A stretch of 64,000 nt of DNA. It comes from Exobacillus caeni (GTDB taxonomy: Bacteria > Bacillota > Bacilli > Bacillales > Guptibacillaceae). Below are positions 48,294 to 57,067 of this stretch, piece by piece (position 1 is the stretch's first letter; every line of letters starts with the position of its first letter). The notes below the pieces were generated by a model. It saw only the letters and a list, made by a program, of their open reading frames with translations, had not been told where the DNA came from and made no database searches. The stretch lies in the NCBI RefSeq assembly GCF_005747095.1, contig NZ_SWLG01000011.1:62001-126000 (forward strand), written 5' to 3'. The position numbers and the translations under genes are program-made.

Positions 48294-48818
48294 TTGGGAC
48301 ACCTAATGAGCATTCTCCTAATTTCGGTTAGCATTTTATCACCAATATGGCCACTTGGTGAAAATCCTCTGCCAGGCGACCCTTTTGTTATTGTTAATAA
48401 AGATAAAAAACAGATGGCTTTTCTTAGTGAAAATGAAGTGAAGGCTGTTTTTCCCGTAGCCATTGGAAAAGAGCGTTCTTTAACACCTGAAGGGACTTTT
48501 ACGATCACAGTAAAAGCTGCGAATCCCTATTACAGGAAAAAGAACATAATAGGTGGCTCAAAAGAAAACCCGCTTGGAACAAGATGGATCGGCTTTGACG
48601 CAGATGGAACAGATGGACGTATTTACGGTTTACATGGTACGAACCGGCCGGAATCCATCGGAAAAAACATTACTGCAGGTTGCGTGAGATTGGACAATAG
48701 CAACATTGAAACTCTATTTGGCCAAATTCCAATCGGTACAAAAATCCTTATTTTATCAAGCGAAAAAGATTTTACGACAATTGGAAGGGAAGCTGGAGCA
48801 TTAAAAAAAGAGGGTTAA
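48294..48818 (+). CDS. L,D-transpeptidase (YkuD-fold) family protein
   Basis: A 174-residue protein with an N-terminal hydrophobic segment (about 5-20) that could act as signal or anchor. The catalytic motif HGTNRPESIG...TAGCVRL holds H114 and C130, so the cysteine transpeptidase site is complete. There is no LysM domain. It probably forms or edits peptidoglycan cross-links; spore or cell-wall timing is not visible. The start is TTG 48294 after AGAAGGGAT; ATG 48306 is an alternative. Confidence 0.85.
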   Translation: MGHLMSILLISVSILSPIWPLGENPLPGDPFVIVNKDKKQMAFLSENEVKAVFPVAIGKERSLTPEGTFTITVKAANPYYRKKNIIGGSKENPLGTRWIGFDADGTDGRIYGLHGTNRPESIGKNITAGCVRLDNSNIETLFGQIPIGTKILILSSEKDFTTIGREAGALKKEG

Positions 48819-48832
48819 TCCCTCTTTTTTTA
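48804..48832 (+). terminator. Terminator of the L,D-transpeptidase gene
   Basis: AAAAAGAGGG pairs with CCCTCTTTTTTT across a short loop, overlapping the stop codon. Confidence 0.85.
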
Positions 48833-48872
48833 ATGCCGCTATTATCTGCTAGTTCTGTTTGGTTGATGGAAA

Positions 48873-48962
48873 TTATAAGAAAGTAGCGGCACCAGCGAAT
48901 AGACTAAGTACCATTGAGATAAGCATTATATAAACGACAACCTTTATGACTTTACGGTTCAT
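48873..48962 (-). CDS. Prli42-like small membrane peptide
   Basis: A 29-residue ORF. It has a basic start (MNRKVIK) and one membrane helix (about residues 8-26), then ends TFL. The Shine-Dalgarno GGAGG is eight bases upstream of ATG (GGAGGTTTGTTC). Composition, length and the K-V-V-V-Y-I-M-L-I-S-M pattern resemble Prli42, the stressosome-associated membrane miniprotein described in Listeria and conserved in Bacillales. It would tether or sense stress for the RsbRST complex; that role is inference by family. The rest of the 48833-49174 gap shows no other gene. Confidence 0.72.
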   Translation of the reverse strand: MNRKVIKVVVYIMLISMVLSLFAGAATFL

Positions 48963-49174
48963 GAACAAACCTCCTAATAGATAGACTGCTAGAAAGTATT
49001 TTACCTTGAAAACTAGATTTCAACAAGAGCATGAAAGCGTGTTAAAATAGAGAATAGATAGTAAATTATTTTTCAAGCTTGCAGGAATCGGTCAGATTTC
49101 AAAAGAAGTAGGTAAGGATTTGTGCTAAAAAGTGCCAGCATTCCAGATATAACTACACCAGGGAGGGAAAAAAT

Positions 49175-50830
49175 ATGGCTGACCAAACGAATTTTGATGA
49201 ACTGTATAAAGAATGGAAAATGAAAACAGAGGAATTGATGAATCGATTTCCAGAAAAGAAAGAACAATTTAAAACGTCATCCGATATAGAGGTTGACAGG
49301 CTGTATACACCGGAAACAGTAGATGAAGGTTACATAGAGAAATTAGGATTCCCGGGGATGTATCCTTATACACGTGGAATCCAGCCAACCATGTATAGAG
49401 GAAGAACATGGACGATGCGGCAGTATGCAGGATTCGGGTCAGCTGAAGAAACCAATAAGCGTTTTCGCTACCTTCTGGACCAGGGGCAGACAGGCCTTTC
49501 TGTAGCTTTTGATTTGCCGACCCAGATTGGTTACGACTCTGATGATCCGATGGCAAAAGGGGAAGTCGGAAAAGTAGGGGTTGCTATTGACTCTTTGGAA
49601 GATATGGAAGCGCTTTTACATAAAATACCGCTTGATAAGGTTAGTACTTCCATGACGATCAATGCACCAGCTGCAGTCCTTCTTGCGATGTATATTGTTG
49701 TAGCAGAAAAGCAAGGGGTATCCCCTGAAAAAATATCAGGGACGATTCAAAATGATATTTTAAAAGAGTATATTGCAAGGGGAACATATATTTTCCCGCC
49801 TAAACCTTCTATGAGGTTGATAACAGACATCTTCGCTTTTTGTTCTAAAAATGTCCCTAGATGGAACACGATCAGCATTTCTGGATACCATATCCGTGAA
49901 GCAGGTTCAACCGCAGCTCAGGAACTTGCGTTTACTATCGCAAACGGAATGGCTTATGTCGATGCAGCACTTGATGCAGGATTAAAAATAGACGAATTTG
50001 CCCCACGCCTTGCCTTTTTCTTTAACGGGCACAACCAGTTCTTTGAAGAAGTGGCCAAGTTTAGAGCAGCACGCCGTATATGGGCGAAAATCATGAAAGA
50101 GAAATACGGGGCGAAAAAAGAAAAAAGCCTCCAGCTTCGTTTCCATACTCAGGTAGCAGGGTCTACATTGACGGCTCAACAACCTGATAACAATATTGTC
50201 CGAGTAACGATCCAGGCATTGGCAGCAGTTCTTGGAGGAACGCAAAGCTTGCACACTAACGCACGGGATGAAGCACTGGCACTTCCGACGGAAGACTCGG
50301 CCAGAATTGCTCTCCGAACACAACAAATTATCGCGAATGAAAGCGGTGTGACCGATACTGTCGATCCTCTTGGTGGATCATATTACATCGAGTCACTAAC
50401 AGACGAAATTGAAAAGAAGGTAGAAGAATATCTGGAAAAAATAAATGACCTTGGCGGTGCTGTTTCTGCTGTAGAACAGGGTTATATGCAACGGGAAATA
50501 CACCAGGCTGCCTACGAAACCCAGAAGAAAATCGAATCTGGAGAAGAAATTGTCGTTGGCATGAACAAATTTACGCTTGAAGATGAACCAAAGCCTGAAC
50601 TTCATAGAGTAGATCCAGAGCTCCAGCGCAAACAAACAGAAAAGTTGAAATCAGTCCGCGAAAACAGAGACCAGAACCGAGTGAGCGCTCGATTAGACGA
50701 ATTGAGGCAGGGAGCGAAAGGCACTGATAACCTGATGCCCCTTATTATCAACTGTGTAAGGGACTATTGTACAGTTGGGGAAATATGTGGAGTTCTTCGC
50801 GAAGAATTCGGCGAGTATACAGGAGTTTAA
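49175..50830 (+). CDS. Methylmalonyl-CoA mutase, catalytic (substrate-binding barrel) subunit
   Basis: A 551-residue CoA-binding barrel of the B12 mutase family without its own B12-binding domain. Motifs: [64 protein letters not shown] and [16 protein letters not shown]. Tyr84 and Arg202 match the residues that favour methylmalonyl-CoA; isobutyryl-CoA mutases usually have Phe and Gln there. The cobalamin domain is supplied by the next gene. Rearranges methylmalonyl-CoA to succinyl-CoA in propionate use from Val/Ile or odd-chain fatty acid breakdown. ATG follows AGGGAGGGAAAAAAT. Confidence 0.9.
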   Translation: MADQTNFDELYKEWKMKTEELMNRFPEKKEQFKTSSDIEVDRLYTPETVDEGYIEKLGFPGMYPYTRGIQPTMYRGRTWTMRQYAGFGSAEETNKRFRYLLDQGQTGLSVAFDLPTQIGYDSDDPMAKGEVGKVGVAIDSLEDMEALLHKIPLDKVSTSMTINAPAAVLLAMYIVVAEKQGVSPEKISGTIQNDILKEYIARGTYIFPPKPSMRLITDIFAFCSKNVPRWNTISISGYHIREAGSTAAQELAFTIANGMAYVDAALDAGLKIDEFAPRLAFFFNGHNQFFEEVAKFRAARRIWAKIMKEKYGAKKEKSLQLRFHTQVAGSTLTAQQPDNNIVRVTIQALAAVLGGTQSLHTNARDEALALPTEDSARIALRTQQIIANESGVTDTVDPLGGSYYIESLTDEIEKKVEEYLEKINDLGGAVSAVEQGYMQREIHQAAYETQKKIESGEEIVVGMNKFTLEDEPKPELHRVDPELQRKQTEKLKSVRENRDQNRVSARLDELRQGAKGTDNLMPLIINCVRDYCTVGEICGVLREEFGEYTGV

Positions 50831-50855
50831 GACTTTTGAGAGTGGAGGGAGATTT

Positions 50856-51695
50856 ATGGAGAAAACAATTCGCGTTTTAATTGCAAAGCCAGGACTAGAC
50901 GGCCATGACAGAGGTGCACTTGTAATCGCACAGGCACTGAGAGATTACGGCATGGAAGTAATATACACCGGTTTAAGGCAGACACCCGCGCAAATAGCAG
51001 CTTCGGCTATACAGGAGGATGTGGATGTGATCGGTCTTTCCTGCCTGTCAGGAGCACACAATGAACTTTTCCCGGAAATCGTGGAATTATTAAAAGAGCG
51101 TGGTGCAGATGACATCATTGTTGTAGGAGGGGGAGTAATCCCATGGGAAGACATTCCGTTTCTTGAATCAAGAGGTATAAAAAAGGTGTTTACTCCAGGA
51201 ACTCCAACGAAAGATACAGCTGTATTTATCGAAAAGGCAGTTTACGAACGGGACGGAGTCGATATGTCTAAAAAAGAGCCTCCCAAAAAAATAGATCATA
51301 TTGGAATTGCTGTAAAATCTCTTGAAGAGGCACTTCCGTTTTATGCAAATGACATGCACCTTAAGCTTGAAGCAATTGAAGAGGTGCAGAGCGAGGGTGT
51401 GAAAGTAGCATTTTTAAAAGTAGGAGAAACACGTATTGAGTTACTTGAAGCACTATCAGATGATAGCCCGATCGCAAAGTTTATTGAAAAACGCGGAGAA
51501 GGTATTCATCATGTTGCATTAGGGGTAGATAATATTGAAGAACGACTAAATGAACTGAAGCAAAACGGCGTAAGCCTGATTCACGAAACTCCTGTGAATG
51601 GAGCGGGCGGTGCGAAAATCGCCTTCTTACATCCTAAAGCTTCTAGAGGTGTGTTATACGAACTGTGTGAAAAGGAGAAAAAGGAGGACGAATAA
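50856..51695 (+). CDS. Fusion of mutase B12-binding subunit and methylmalonyl-CoA epimerase
   Basis: A 279-residue two-domain protein. Residues 1-137 are a cobalamin-binding domain with DGHDRG (D15, H17, G20), the loop SCLSGAH and the VVGGGVIP strand. Residues 145-275 are a vicinal-oxygen-chelate epimerase starting KIDHIGIAV, with likely metal ligands H148, E195, H219 and E269. The ATG follows TGGAGGGAGATTT and is preferred to an upstream in-frame start inside the mutase gene. It unites the B12 carrier of the mutase with the epimerase that supplies the (R)-isomer. Confidence 0.88.
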   Translation: MEKTIRVLIAKPGLDGHDRGALVIAQALRDYGMEVIYTGLRQTPAQIAASAIQEDVDVIGLSCLSGAHNELFPEIVELLKERGADDIIVVGGGVIPWEDIPFLESRGIKKVFTPGTPTKDTAVFIEKAVYERDGVDMSKKEPPKKIDHIGIAVKSLEEALPFYANDMHLKLEAIEEVQSEGVKVAFLKVGETRIELLEALSDDSPIAKFIEKRGEGIHHVALGVDNIEERLNELKQNGVSLIHETPVNGAGGAKIAFLHPKASRGVLYELCEKEKKEDE

Positions 51696-51697
51696 AA

Positions 51698-53245
51698 GTG
51701 GATATGTACGATAAAATAAATGAACTATACGACCGTCGCAGAGAGGTCGAACTCGGCGGTGGTGACGAGAGAATCGACAAACAGCATGAAAAAGGAAAAT
51801 TAACTGCACGTGAACGGATCGACCTTTTAGTTGATAAAGGAACGTTTGTTGAATTGAATCCCTTTATCGAACACCGATGCGAAGACTTTGGAATGGCCGG
51901 GAAAAAAGCGCCCGGGGAAGGAGTCGTAACTGGTTACGGAAAGGTGTACGGTAGGCCGGTTTACATATTTGCACAGGATTTCACCGTATTCGGGGGAGCA
52001 CTTGGTGAAATGCATGCCCAAAAAATCGCCAATGTCATGGATCTCGCAGCAAAGAACGGGGCTCCGATAATTGGGTTGAACGACTCCGGAGGTGCCCGCA
52101 TTCAAGAAGGTGTGCTATCATTAGACGGGTACGGTCATATCTTTTACAGGAATTCGATTTATTCAGGTGTTGTACCGCAAATTTCAGTTATCATGGGGCC
52201 GTGTGCCGGAGGTGCTGTATATTCACCTGCTATAACTGATTTTGTGTTCATGGTAGAAAAGACAAGCCAGATGTTCATTACAGGGCCAAAAGTAATCGAG
52301 ACTGTTACAGGAGAGCAGATTTCGTCTGAAGATCTCGGAGGGGCAAAAGTGCATCGCTCAAAGAGTGGAAATGCCCATTTTACTGGTGAAACGGAAGAAG
52401 AAGTGCTGAATCAGGTAAGAAGGCTGATCAGTTATCTTCCTTCCAATAATGAAGAAAAACCGCCTTTGCAGTCATATGAACATCAGGATGACCTTTGCCC
52501 TGATCTGGCCGATATTGTGCCATTTGATTCAACAAGGCCTTATGATGTGCGAAAGGTAATCGAACAGGTTGTGGATTCAGGTTCATTCATGGAAGTCCAA
52601 GAATACTTTGCCAAAAACATCGTTGTTGGTTTTGCGAGAATTAACGGGGAAGTTGTTGGTCTTGTTTGCAACCAGCCAAAGGTTATGGCAGGCGGACTCG
52701 ACATCGATTCATCTGATAAGCTATCTCGTTTCATCCGTTTTTGCGATTCCTTTAATATTCCGCTTATCACTTTTGAAGATGTAACCGGTTTTTTCCCTGG
52801 TATTAAACAGGAACACGGTGGAATAATCCGCCATGGTGCCAAGATCTTATATGCCTATTCTGAAGCCACGGTCCCTAAGATTACTGTCATTACACGTAAA
52901 GCATACGGTGGAGCATATGTTGCCCTAAATTCAAAATCGATAGGTGCAGACCTTGTGTATGCATGGCCGAATGCTGAAATTGCAGTTATGGGTCCACAGG
53001 GAGCTGCTAACATTATTTTTGCAAGAGAAATTAACGATAGCGATAATCCCGAGGAGACGCGGGAACAAAAGATAGAAGAGTATCGCGAAAAGTTTGCTAA
53101 TCCTTACATTGCTGCTTCTAGAGGGATGGTCGACGATGTGATCGACCCCCGGGAAACAAGGATTAAATTGATCCAGGGATTAGAATTGATGAGGAATAAA
53201 AAAGAAGACCGGCCTAAGAAAAAGCATGGGAACATTCCGTTGTAA
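51698..53245 (+). CDS. yqjD: Acyl-CoA carboxylase carboxyltransferase (propionyl-CoA carboxylase beta, YqjD)
   Basis: A 515-residue crotonase-fold carboxyltransferase with N-terminal KGKLTARERIDLLVDKGTF, oxyanion-hole GGARIQEGV and GPCAGGAVYSPA, and C-terminal GGAYVALNSK and VMGPQGAANI. GTG 51698, ten bases after AAGGAGG, fits better than ATG 51704. It is the propionyl-CoA carboxylase type of B. subtilis YqjD. The biotin carboxylase partner is not adjacent; the accB/accC products at 17-19 kb or others would be needed. Two bases after the fusion gene, so it is in one operon. Confidence 0.9.
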   Translation: MDMYDKINELYDRRREVELGGGDERIDKQHEKGKLTARERIDLLVDKGTFVELNPFIEHRCEDFGMAGKKAPGEGVVTGYGKVYGRPVYIFAQDFTVFGGALGEMHAQKIANVMDLAAKNGAPIIGLNDSGGARIQEGVLSLDGYGHIFYRNSIYSGVVPQISVIMGPCAGGAVYSPAITDFVFMVEKTSQMFITGPKVIETVTGEQISSEDLGGAKVHRSKSGNAHFTGETEEEVLNQVRRLISYLPSNNEEKPPLQSYEHQDDLCPDLADIVPFDSTRPYDVRKVIEQVVDSGSFMEVQEYFAKNIVVGFARINGEVVGLVCNQPKVMAGGLDIDSSDKLSRFIRFCDSFNIPLITFEDVTGFFPGIKQEHGGIIRHGAKILYAYSEATVPKITVITRKAYGGAYVALNSKSIGADLVYAWPNAEIAVMGPQGAANIIFAREINDSDNPEETREQKIEEYREKFANPYIAASRGMVDDVIDPRETRIKLIQGLELMRNKKEDRPKKKHGNIPL

Positions 53246-53346
53246 AGGCTGGTTCTTCTGAAATCGTAATGGACAAGCTGAATAGCGTCTATCTCTTTTT
53301 TATAACTTATGTAAAGCAATGAAAACAGTTTCAAGGAGGGAAAACA

Positions 53347-54468
53347 ATGATAAATCGTGAGCGTTTAACCGATGAATTTTTAGAACTTGTTCAGATAGAC
53401 TCTGAAACAAAGCATGAAGAAAAGATAGCAAAGGTACTGAAAAAGAAATTCAGTTCACTTGGTTTAAATGTAATTGAAGATGATGCGGCTGAAAAAACAG
53501 AACATGCAGCAGGCAATTTGATCTGTACCCTGGAAGGAAATAAGAAAGAAGCAGATCCGATTTACTTTACCTCCCATATGGATACGGTTGTGCCTGGAAA
53601 CGGAGTGAAGCCGTCTATTGAAGATGGCAAGGTAGTAACAGACGGTACAACCATCCTTGGTGCTGATGATAAAGCAGGGCTTGCGGCTATGCTTGAAGCG
53701 ATCAGGGTTCTTCAAGAAGAGAAAATAGAGCATGGTACGATTCAGTTTATTATCACTGTCGGAGAAGAATCGGGGCTGCAGGGTGCAAAAGTTCTTGATC
53801 CAAACCAGGTTATCGCGAAGTTCGGCTATGCGCTTGACAGTGACGGTGAAGTCGGAACAATTATAACTGCGGCTCCTACTCAGGCGAAAATCAAAGCCAC
53901 CATTCACGGAAAGACTGCCCATGCAGGAGTAGCACCAGAAAAAGGCGTCTCAGCAATAACGGTTGCTGCAAAGGCGATCTCGAGAATGCCCCTAGGAAGA
54001 ATCGACGAAGAAACAACCGCAAATATCGGTAGCTTCCATGGTGGTTCACAAACAAATATCGTATGTGATTATGTAGAGATCATGGCTGAAGCTCGCTCCC
54101 TGGTACCTGAAAAGATGGAACAGCAAGTCGCAAAAATGAAGGAAGCGTTTGAAGGTGCTGCTGAAGAAATGGGTGGAAAAGCGGAAGTGGAAGTGGATGT
54201 TATGTACCCGGGCTTCAAGTTCGGAGAAGGTGACCATGTTGTGGAGATCGCTAAAAAGGCGATGGAAACAATCGGACGTAACCCATCCCTTACAACGAGC
54301 GGGGGCGGAAGTGACGCCAACATCATCGCCGGTCATGGAATTCCAACTGTAAACCTTGCAGTAGGGTATGAAGAAATCCATACGAAAAATGAAAAGATGC
54401 CAATCGAAGAATTGGTAAAAGTATCCGAAGCAGTCATCGCTATCGCTCAAGAAGTTGCAAAAGCTTAA
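53347..54468 (+). CDS. yqjE: Tripeptidase T-like M20 metallopeptidase (YqjE)
   Basis: A 373-residue dinuclear zinc aminopeptidase. Metal and catalytic residues are visible: SHMDTV (H77, D79), GADDKAGLA (D107) and VGEESGLQGA (E140, E141). A lid/dimerisation domain covers about 180-290. ATG follows CAAGGAGGGAAAACA. Its own terminator follows. Substrate likely small peptides. Confidence 0.88.
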   Translation: MINRERLTDEFLELVQIDSETKHEEKIAKVLKKKFSSLGLNVIEDDAAEKTEHAAGNLICTLEGNKKEADPIYFTSHMDTVVPGNGVKPSIEDGKVVTDGTTILGADDKAGLAAMLEAIRVLQEEKIEHGTIQFIITVGEESGLQGAKVLDPNQVIAKFGYALDSDGEVGTIITAAPTQAKIKATIHGKTAHAGVAPEKGVSAITVAAKAISRMPLGRIDEETTANIGSFHGGSQTNIVCDYVEIMAEARSLVPEKMEQQVAKMKEAFEGAAEEMGGKAEVEVDVMYPGFKFGEGDHVVEIAKKAMETIGRNPSLTTSGGGSDANIIAGHGIPTVNLAVGYEEIHTKNEKMPIEELVKVSEAVIAIAQEVAKA

Positions 54469-54477
54469 TTAAGAAGG

Positions 54478-54509
54478 AAATCCGCTGTAAATATACAGCG
54501 GATTTTTTT
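54478..54509 (+). terminator. Terminator of yqjE
   Basis: AAATCCGCTGTA pairs perfectly with TACAGCGGATTT, followed by a T-run. Confidence 0.9.
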
Positions 54510-54550
54510 GATGAAGACTATTCGGCATACGTTTAAGCTTTATATTTCAG

Positions 54551-54592
54551 TCCGCTCCGGGCAGTTGTTTTTCGCTGGAGTCGATTGCCCCC
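54551..54592. repeat. Deleted copy of the GC-rich intergenic element
   Basis: CTCCGGGCAGTT (54555-54566) and GGAGTCGATTGCCC (54577-54590) match the two ends of copy A at 31532-31543 and 31625-31638 (one mismatch), with the roughly 80-bp middle missing. It lies in the 54510-54803 gap, which is otherwise AT-rich and empty. Confidence 0.6.
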
Positions 54593-54803
54593 GTTGCGAT
54601 TTTGGCTGATGTGTTTGATAGTTAATCTAGGAATGAAAACTAAAAAGCCCCTTCCCATTGAAGTATATTTCAATAGCTGTCAACAGTATGTTATTTTGCA
54701 GTTTAAGTATTTTAATGTTTTTTGGAACATTCTAGTGCTGGCTTTCGTCTATAAGTGTGATACCATATGTGTATAATCACAAAGAATTGGAAGCGGTGAA
54801 ATA

Positions 54804-55292
54804 ATGGGGTATTCAAAAGAACATATTTACATGAACTATATTCGCGGTGCTTATAAAGTACTTGAATCAGATTGGCAAAAACATGCGCGAGAGATTGGAC
54901 TAACCCAGGCAGAACAACACGTTTTGTGGATTGCTTCTATTGAAAAAGAGGCGACGATCACCCGTATTTCAGAAGTCGGGCTCTGGGATGTTTCAACTGT
55001 TATGCAAGTATTAAAGAGGCTGAAAGATAAAGGGCTAATCGAAATGCACAAAAAAGAAAGTGACCGGCGCATTTCTTATGTAACTTTAACAGACCAGGGA
55101 TGGGAAAAGAAGGAAGCTTCAAAAGCATTCTCTTATAAAATCTTTGACTACATACATGATTTTGTTAACGAAAGCGAAGAGAACGAACAATTGTTTCAAT
55201 GTGTAGTCAAGTTTACACGGGAATTAAACAGGCATTTTTATGGTAACGATTTTACCCATTGGGTTGAAAAAGATAGTAAAGTGACAAAGTAG
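54804..55292 (+). CDS. MarR-family regulator of the Hpr/ScoC type
   Basis: A 162-residue winged-helix regulator. The N-terminal ESDWQKHAREIGLTQAEQHVLWIA and the ISEVGLWDVSTVMQVLKRLKDKG recognition region resemble Hpr (ScoC), the Bacillus protease/sporulation repressor, though it is shorter than B. subtilis Hpr (about 203). The wing is ESDRRISYVTLTDQG. ATG follows AGCGGTGAAATA. Target genes unknown. Confidence 0.8.
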   Translation: MGYSKEHIYMNYIRGAYKVLESDWQKHAREIGLTQAEQHVLWIASIEKEATITRISEVGLWDVSTVMQVLKRLKDKGLIEMHKKESDRRISYVTLTDQGWEKKEASKAFSYKIFDYIHDFVNESEENEQLFQCVVKFTRELNRHFYGNDFTHWVEKDSKVTK

Positions 55293-55316
55293 ACGGGAAT
55301 ATTCCCGTCTTTTTGC
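55291..55316 (+). terminator. Terminator of the Hpr-like gene
   Basis: A perfect 10-bp palindrome AGACGGGAAT / ATTCCCGTCT followed by TTTTG; the stop codon overlaps its start. Confidence 0.85.
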
Positions 55317-55373
55317 ACTCTATGGATATAATGTATATGATTCAGGTAGATTATATCACTGCAGGTGAAGAAA

Positions 55374-56645
55374 ATGAAAAACATACAAAAGCATAGAATC
55401 GTGTTTCATGTGGATATGAATAGCTTTTATGCTTCCGTTGAAGTAGCGCATAATCCCGAGTTAAAGGGTAAGCCGCTTGCTATAGCGGGTAATGAGGAGG
55501 AGCGTAAGGGCATTGTCGTAACGAGCAGTTATGAAGCGAGAAAAAAAGGTGTTAAAACAACAATGCCGGTATGGCAGGCAAAAAAGCTTTGCCCTGGGCT
55601 TATTGTGATGAGGCCTGATTTCGATCGCTATCGAAAGGCGTCCTTACAATTGTTTGAACTGTTAAATGAATATACACCTTTAGTCGAGCCTGTTTCCATT
55701 GATGAAGGATATATGGATGTAACAGATTACAAGGGGCCTAAAGGATATGTAGGACTAGCACATGAAATTCAAGCGAGATTGAAAGACCAGTTTGGTTTGC
55801 CTTCCAGTATCGGCATAGCTCCTAACAAGTTTCTCGCTAAAATGGCTTCAGATATGAAAAAACCAATGGGCATCACGGTTCTTCGCAAAAGAGAGATAAA
55901 AGAAAAGCTCTGGCCTCTTAAAGTTGGCGAAATGCATGGAATAGGAAGTAAAACCGAGCAAAAAATGAATAAGCTTGGCATTTATACAATCGGTGATCTA
56001 GCTACTTCAGATAGAAAACAGCTTGAGCTCGGACTCGGGGTGAATGGGATCCGCCTATTTGATCGTGCCAACGGAAATGATAATAGGCCGGTAGATCCTG
56101 AAGCGATCAACGAGTTTAAAAGTGTGGGCAATTCCACCACCTTCCCTGAAGATTTGACGGATTCCGAAGAGATCAAAACCGCTCTAACCAACCTGGCGGA
56201 TTCTGTCATGCGGAGAATGGGAAGGAAAGAGGTTCTTGCTTCCAACATACAGCTGACAATCAGATATAGTGATAGAAAAACGGTTACGAGAAGCAGAAAG
56301 CTTTCAAACCCGATCGATCATGGAAAAGATATTTTTAACGCCGCTTATTATTTATTCCAGAAACATTGGACTGGAGAGCCGGTAAGGTTGCTTGGAATAA
56401 CTGGTTTTGAGCTAGTGGAAAAACAAGAAGCTCTTATACAACTCGATTTGTTTTCTTTTGAAAAGGAAGAAAAGAATGATCGCTTACACAGTGTAGTTAA
56501 TCAACTGAGAGACCGTTTTGGAGAAAGTGCATTGCTAAGGGGAAATCAGGCAAGAGAAAGCCGTTCAAACCGTTTGAGAGATAAAAAGCATAGAGGGACA
56601 AGCCTGGAAAAAGATTTTCTTCGAAATAAAGATAAAGGGTCATGA
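55374..56645 (+). CDS. dinB: DNA polymerase IV (Y family)
   Basis: Translesion polymerase of 423 residues from ATG 55374, which follows AGGTGAAGAAA; an upstream in-frame GTG (55365) overlaps the ribosome site. Palm motif FHVDMNSFYASVE (D14) and SIDEGYMDVT (catalytic Asp/Glu pair), helix-hairpin-helix MHGIGSKTEQKMNKLGI, little-finger domain to about 350, and a basic tail. No C-terminal clamp-binding consensus was assigned with confidence, though QLDLFSF near 355-361 is a good beta-clamp motif. No SOS box is evident upstream. Confidence 0.93.
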   Translation: MKNIQKHRIVFHVDMNSFYASVEVAHNPELKGKPLAIAGNEEERKGIVVTSSYEARKKGVKTTMPVWQAKKLCPGLIVMRPDFDRYRKASLQLFELLNEYTPLVEPVSIDEGYMDVTDYKGPKGYVGLAHEIQARLKDQFGLPSSIGIAPNKFLAKMASDMKKPMGITVLRKREIKEKLWPLKVGEMHGIGSKTEQKMNKLGIYTIGDLATSDRKQLELGLGVNGIRLFDRANGNDNRPVDPEAINEFKSVGNSTTFPEDLTDSEEIKTALTNLADSVMRRMGRKEVLASNIQLTIRYSDRKTVTRSRKLSNPIDHGKDIFNAAYYLFQKHWTGEPVRLLGITGFELVEKQEALIQLDLFSFEKEEKNDRLHSVVNQLRDRFGESALLRGNQARESRSNRLRDKKHRGTSLEKDFLRNKDKGS

Positions 56646-56720
56646 AGGCAAGAGTAGCCAGTTGAAAGACAAGGAAAACCCGGGCGATGAATTAATGCCT
56701 GGAATTCCGGGATCTAGATT

Positions 56721-56904
56721 TATAGGACATTGAGTCCGCTATTTGTGTAAAAACCCGACTTTTCAAAAAAATGAGGTCATATGTTCCTCTATTTGCTTAA
56801 AATCGAACCGAAATAGTAGTTTTCCTGGTGAATAACGGCACAGATGTCCTATAATTTTTTTAAAATAACCTTTTGTCACAAATAACGGATCTGATGACCT
56901 CCAA
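56721..56904. repeat. Four copies of a ~27-bp motif, two in each orientation
   Basis: Plus-strand copies: AGGACATTGAGTCCGCTATTTG (from 56724) and AGGTCATATGTTCCTCTATTTG (from 56774). Minus-strand copies are read as AGGACATCTGTGCCGTTATT (complement of 56831-56850) and AGGTCATCAGATCCGTTATTTG (complement of 56879-56900). Consensus AGGWCATnnGntCCgyTATTTG. The arrangement can fold into nested hairpins. The remainder of the 56646-57067 gap holds a GGGAGC/GCTCCC hairpin near 56916-56942 and no gene. Confidence 0.7.
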
Positions 56905-57067
56905 TAATGATAAAGGGAGCATGACACTTTAGCCAGCTCCCACTGATGCTTTGCGGCGAGGAAAACCCCTGGTTATAAACTTTAGATAAACAATAACTGT
57001 AAAAAAATAGAAGGTATTTCAACTGTTTTGTCGAACGATATTTTGATAGATAAAGGGGGAATTAAAG

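Noticed and set aside
55321-55373. SOS (LexA) box before dinB
   Set aside because: No CGAAC-N4-GTTCG-like palindrome is present in the short upstream gap.
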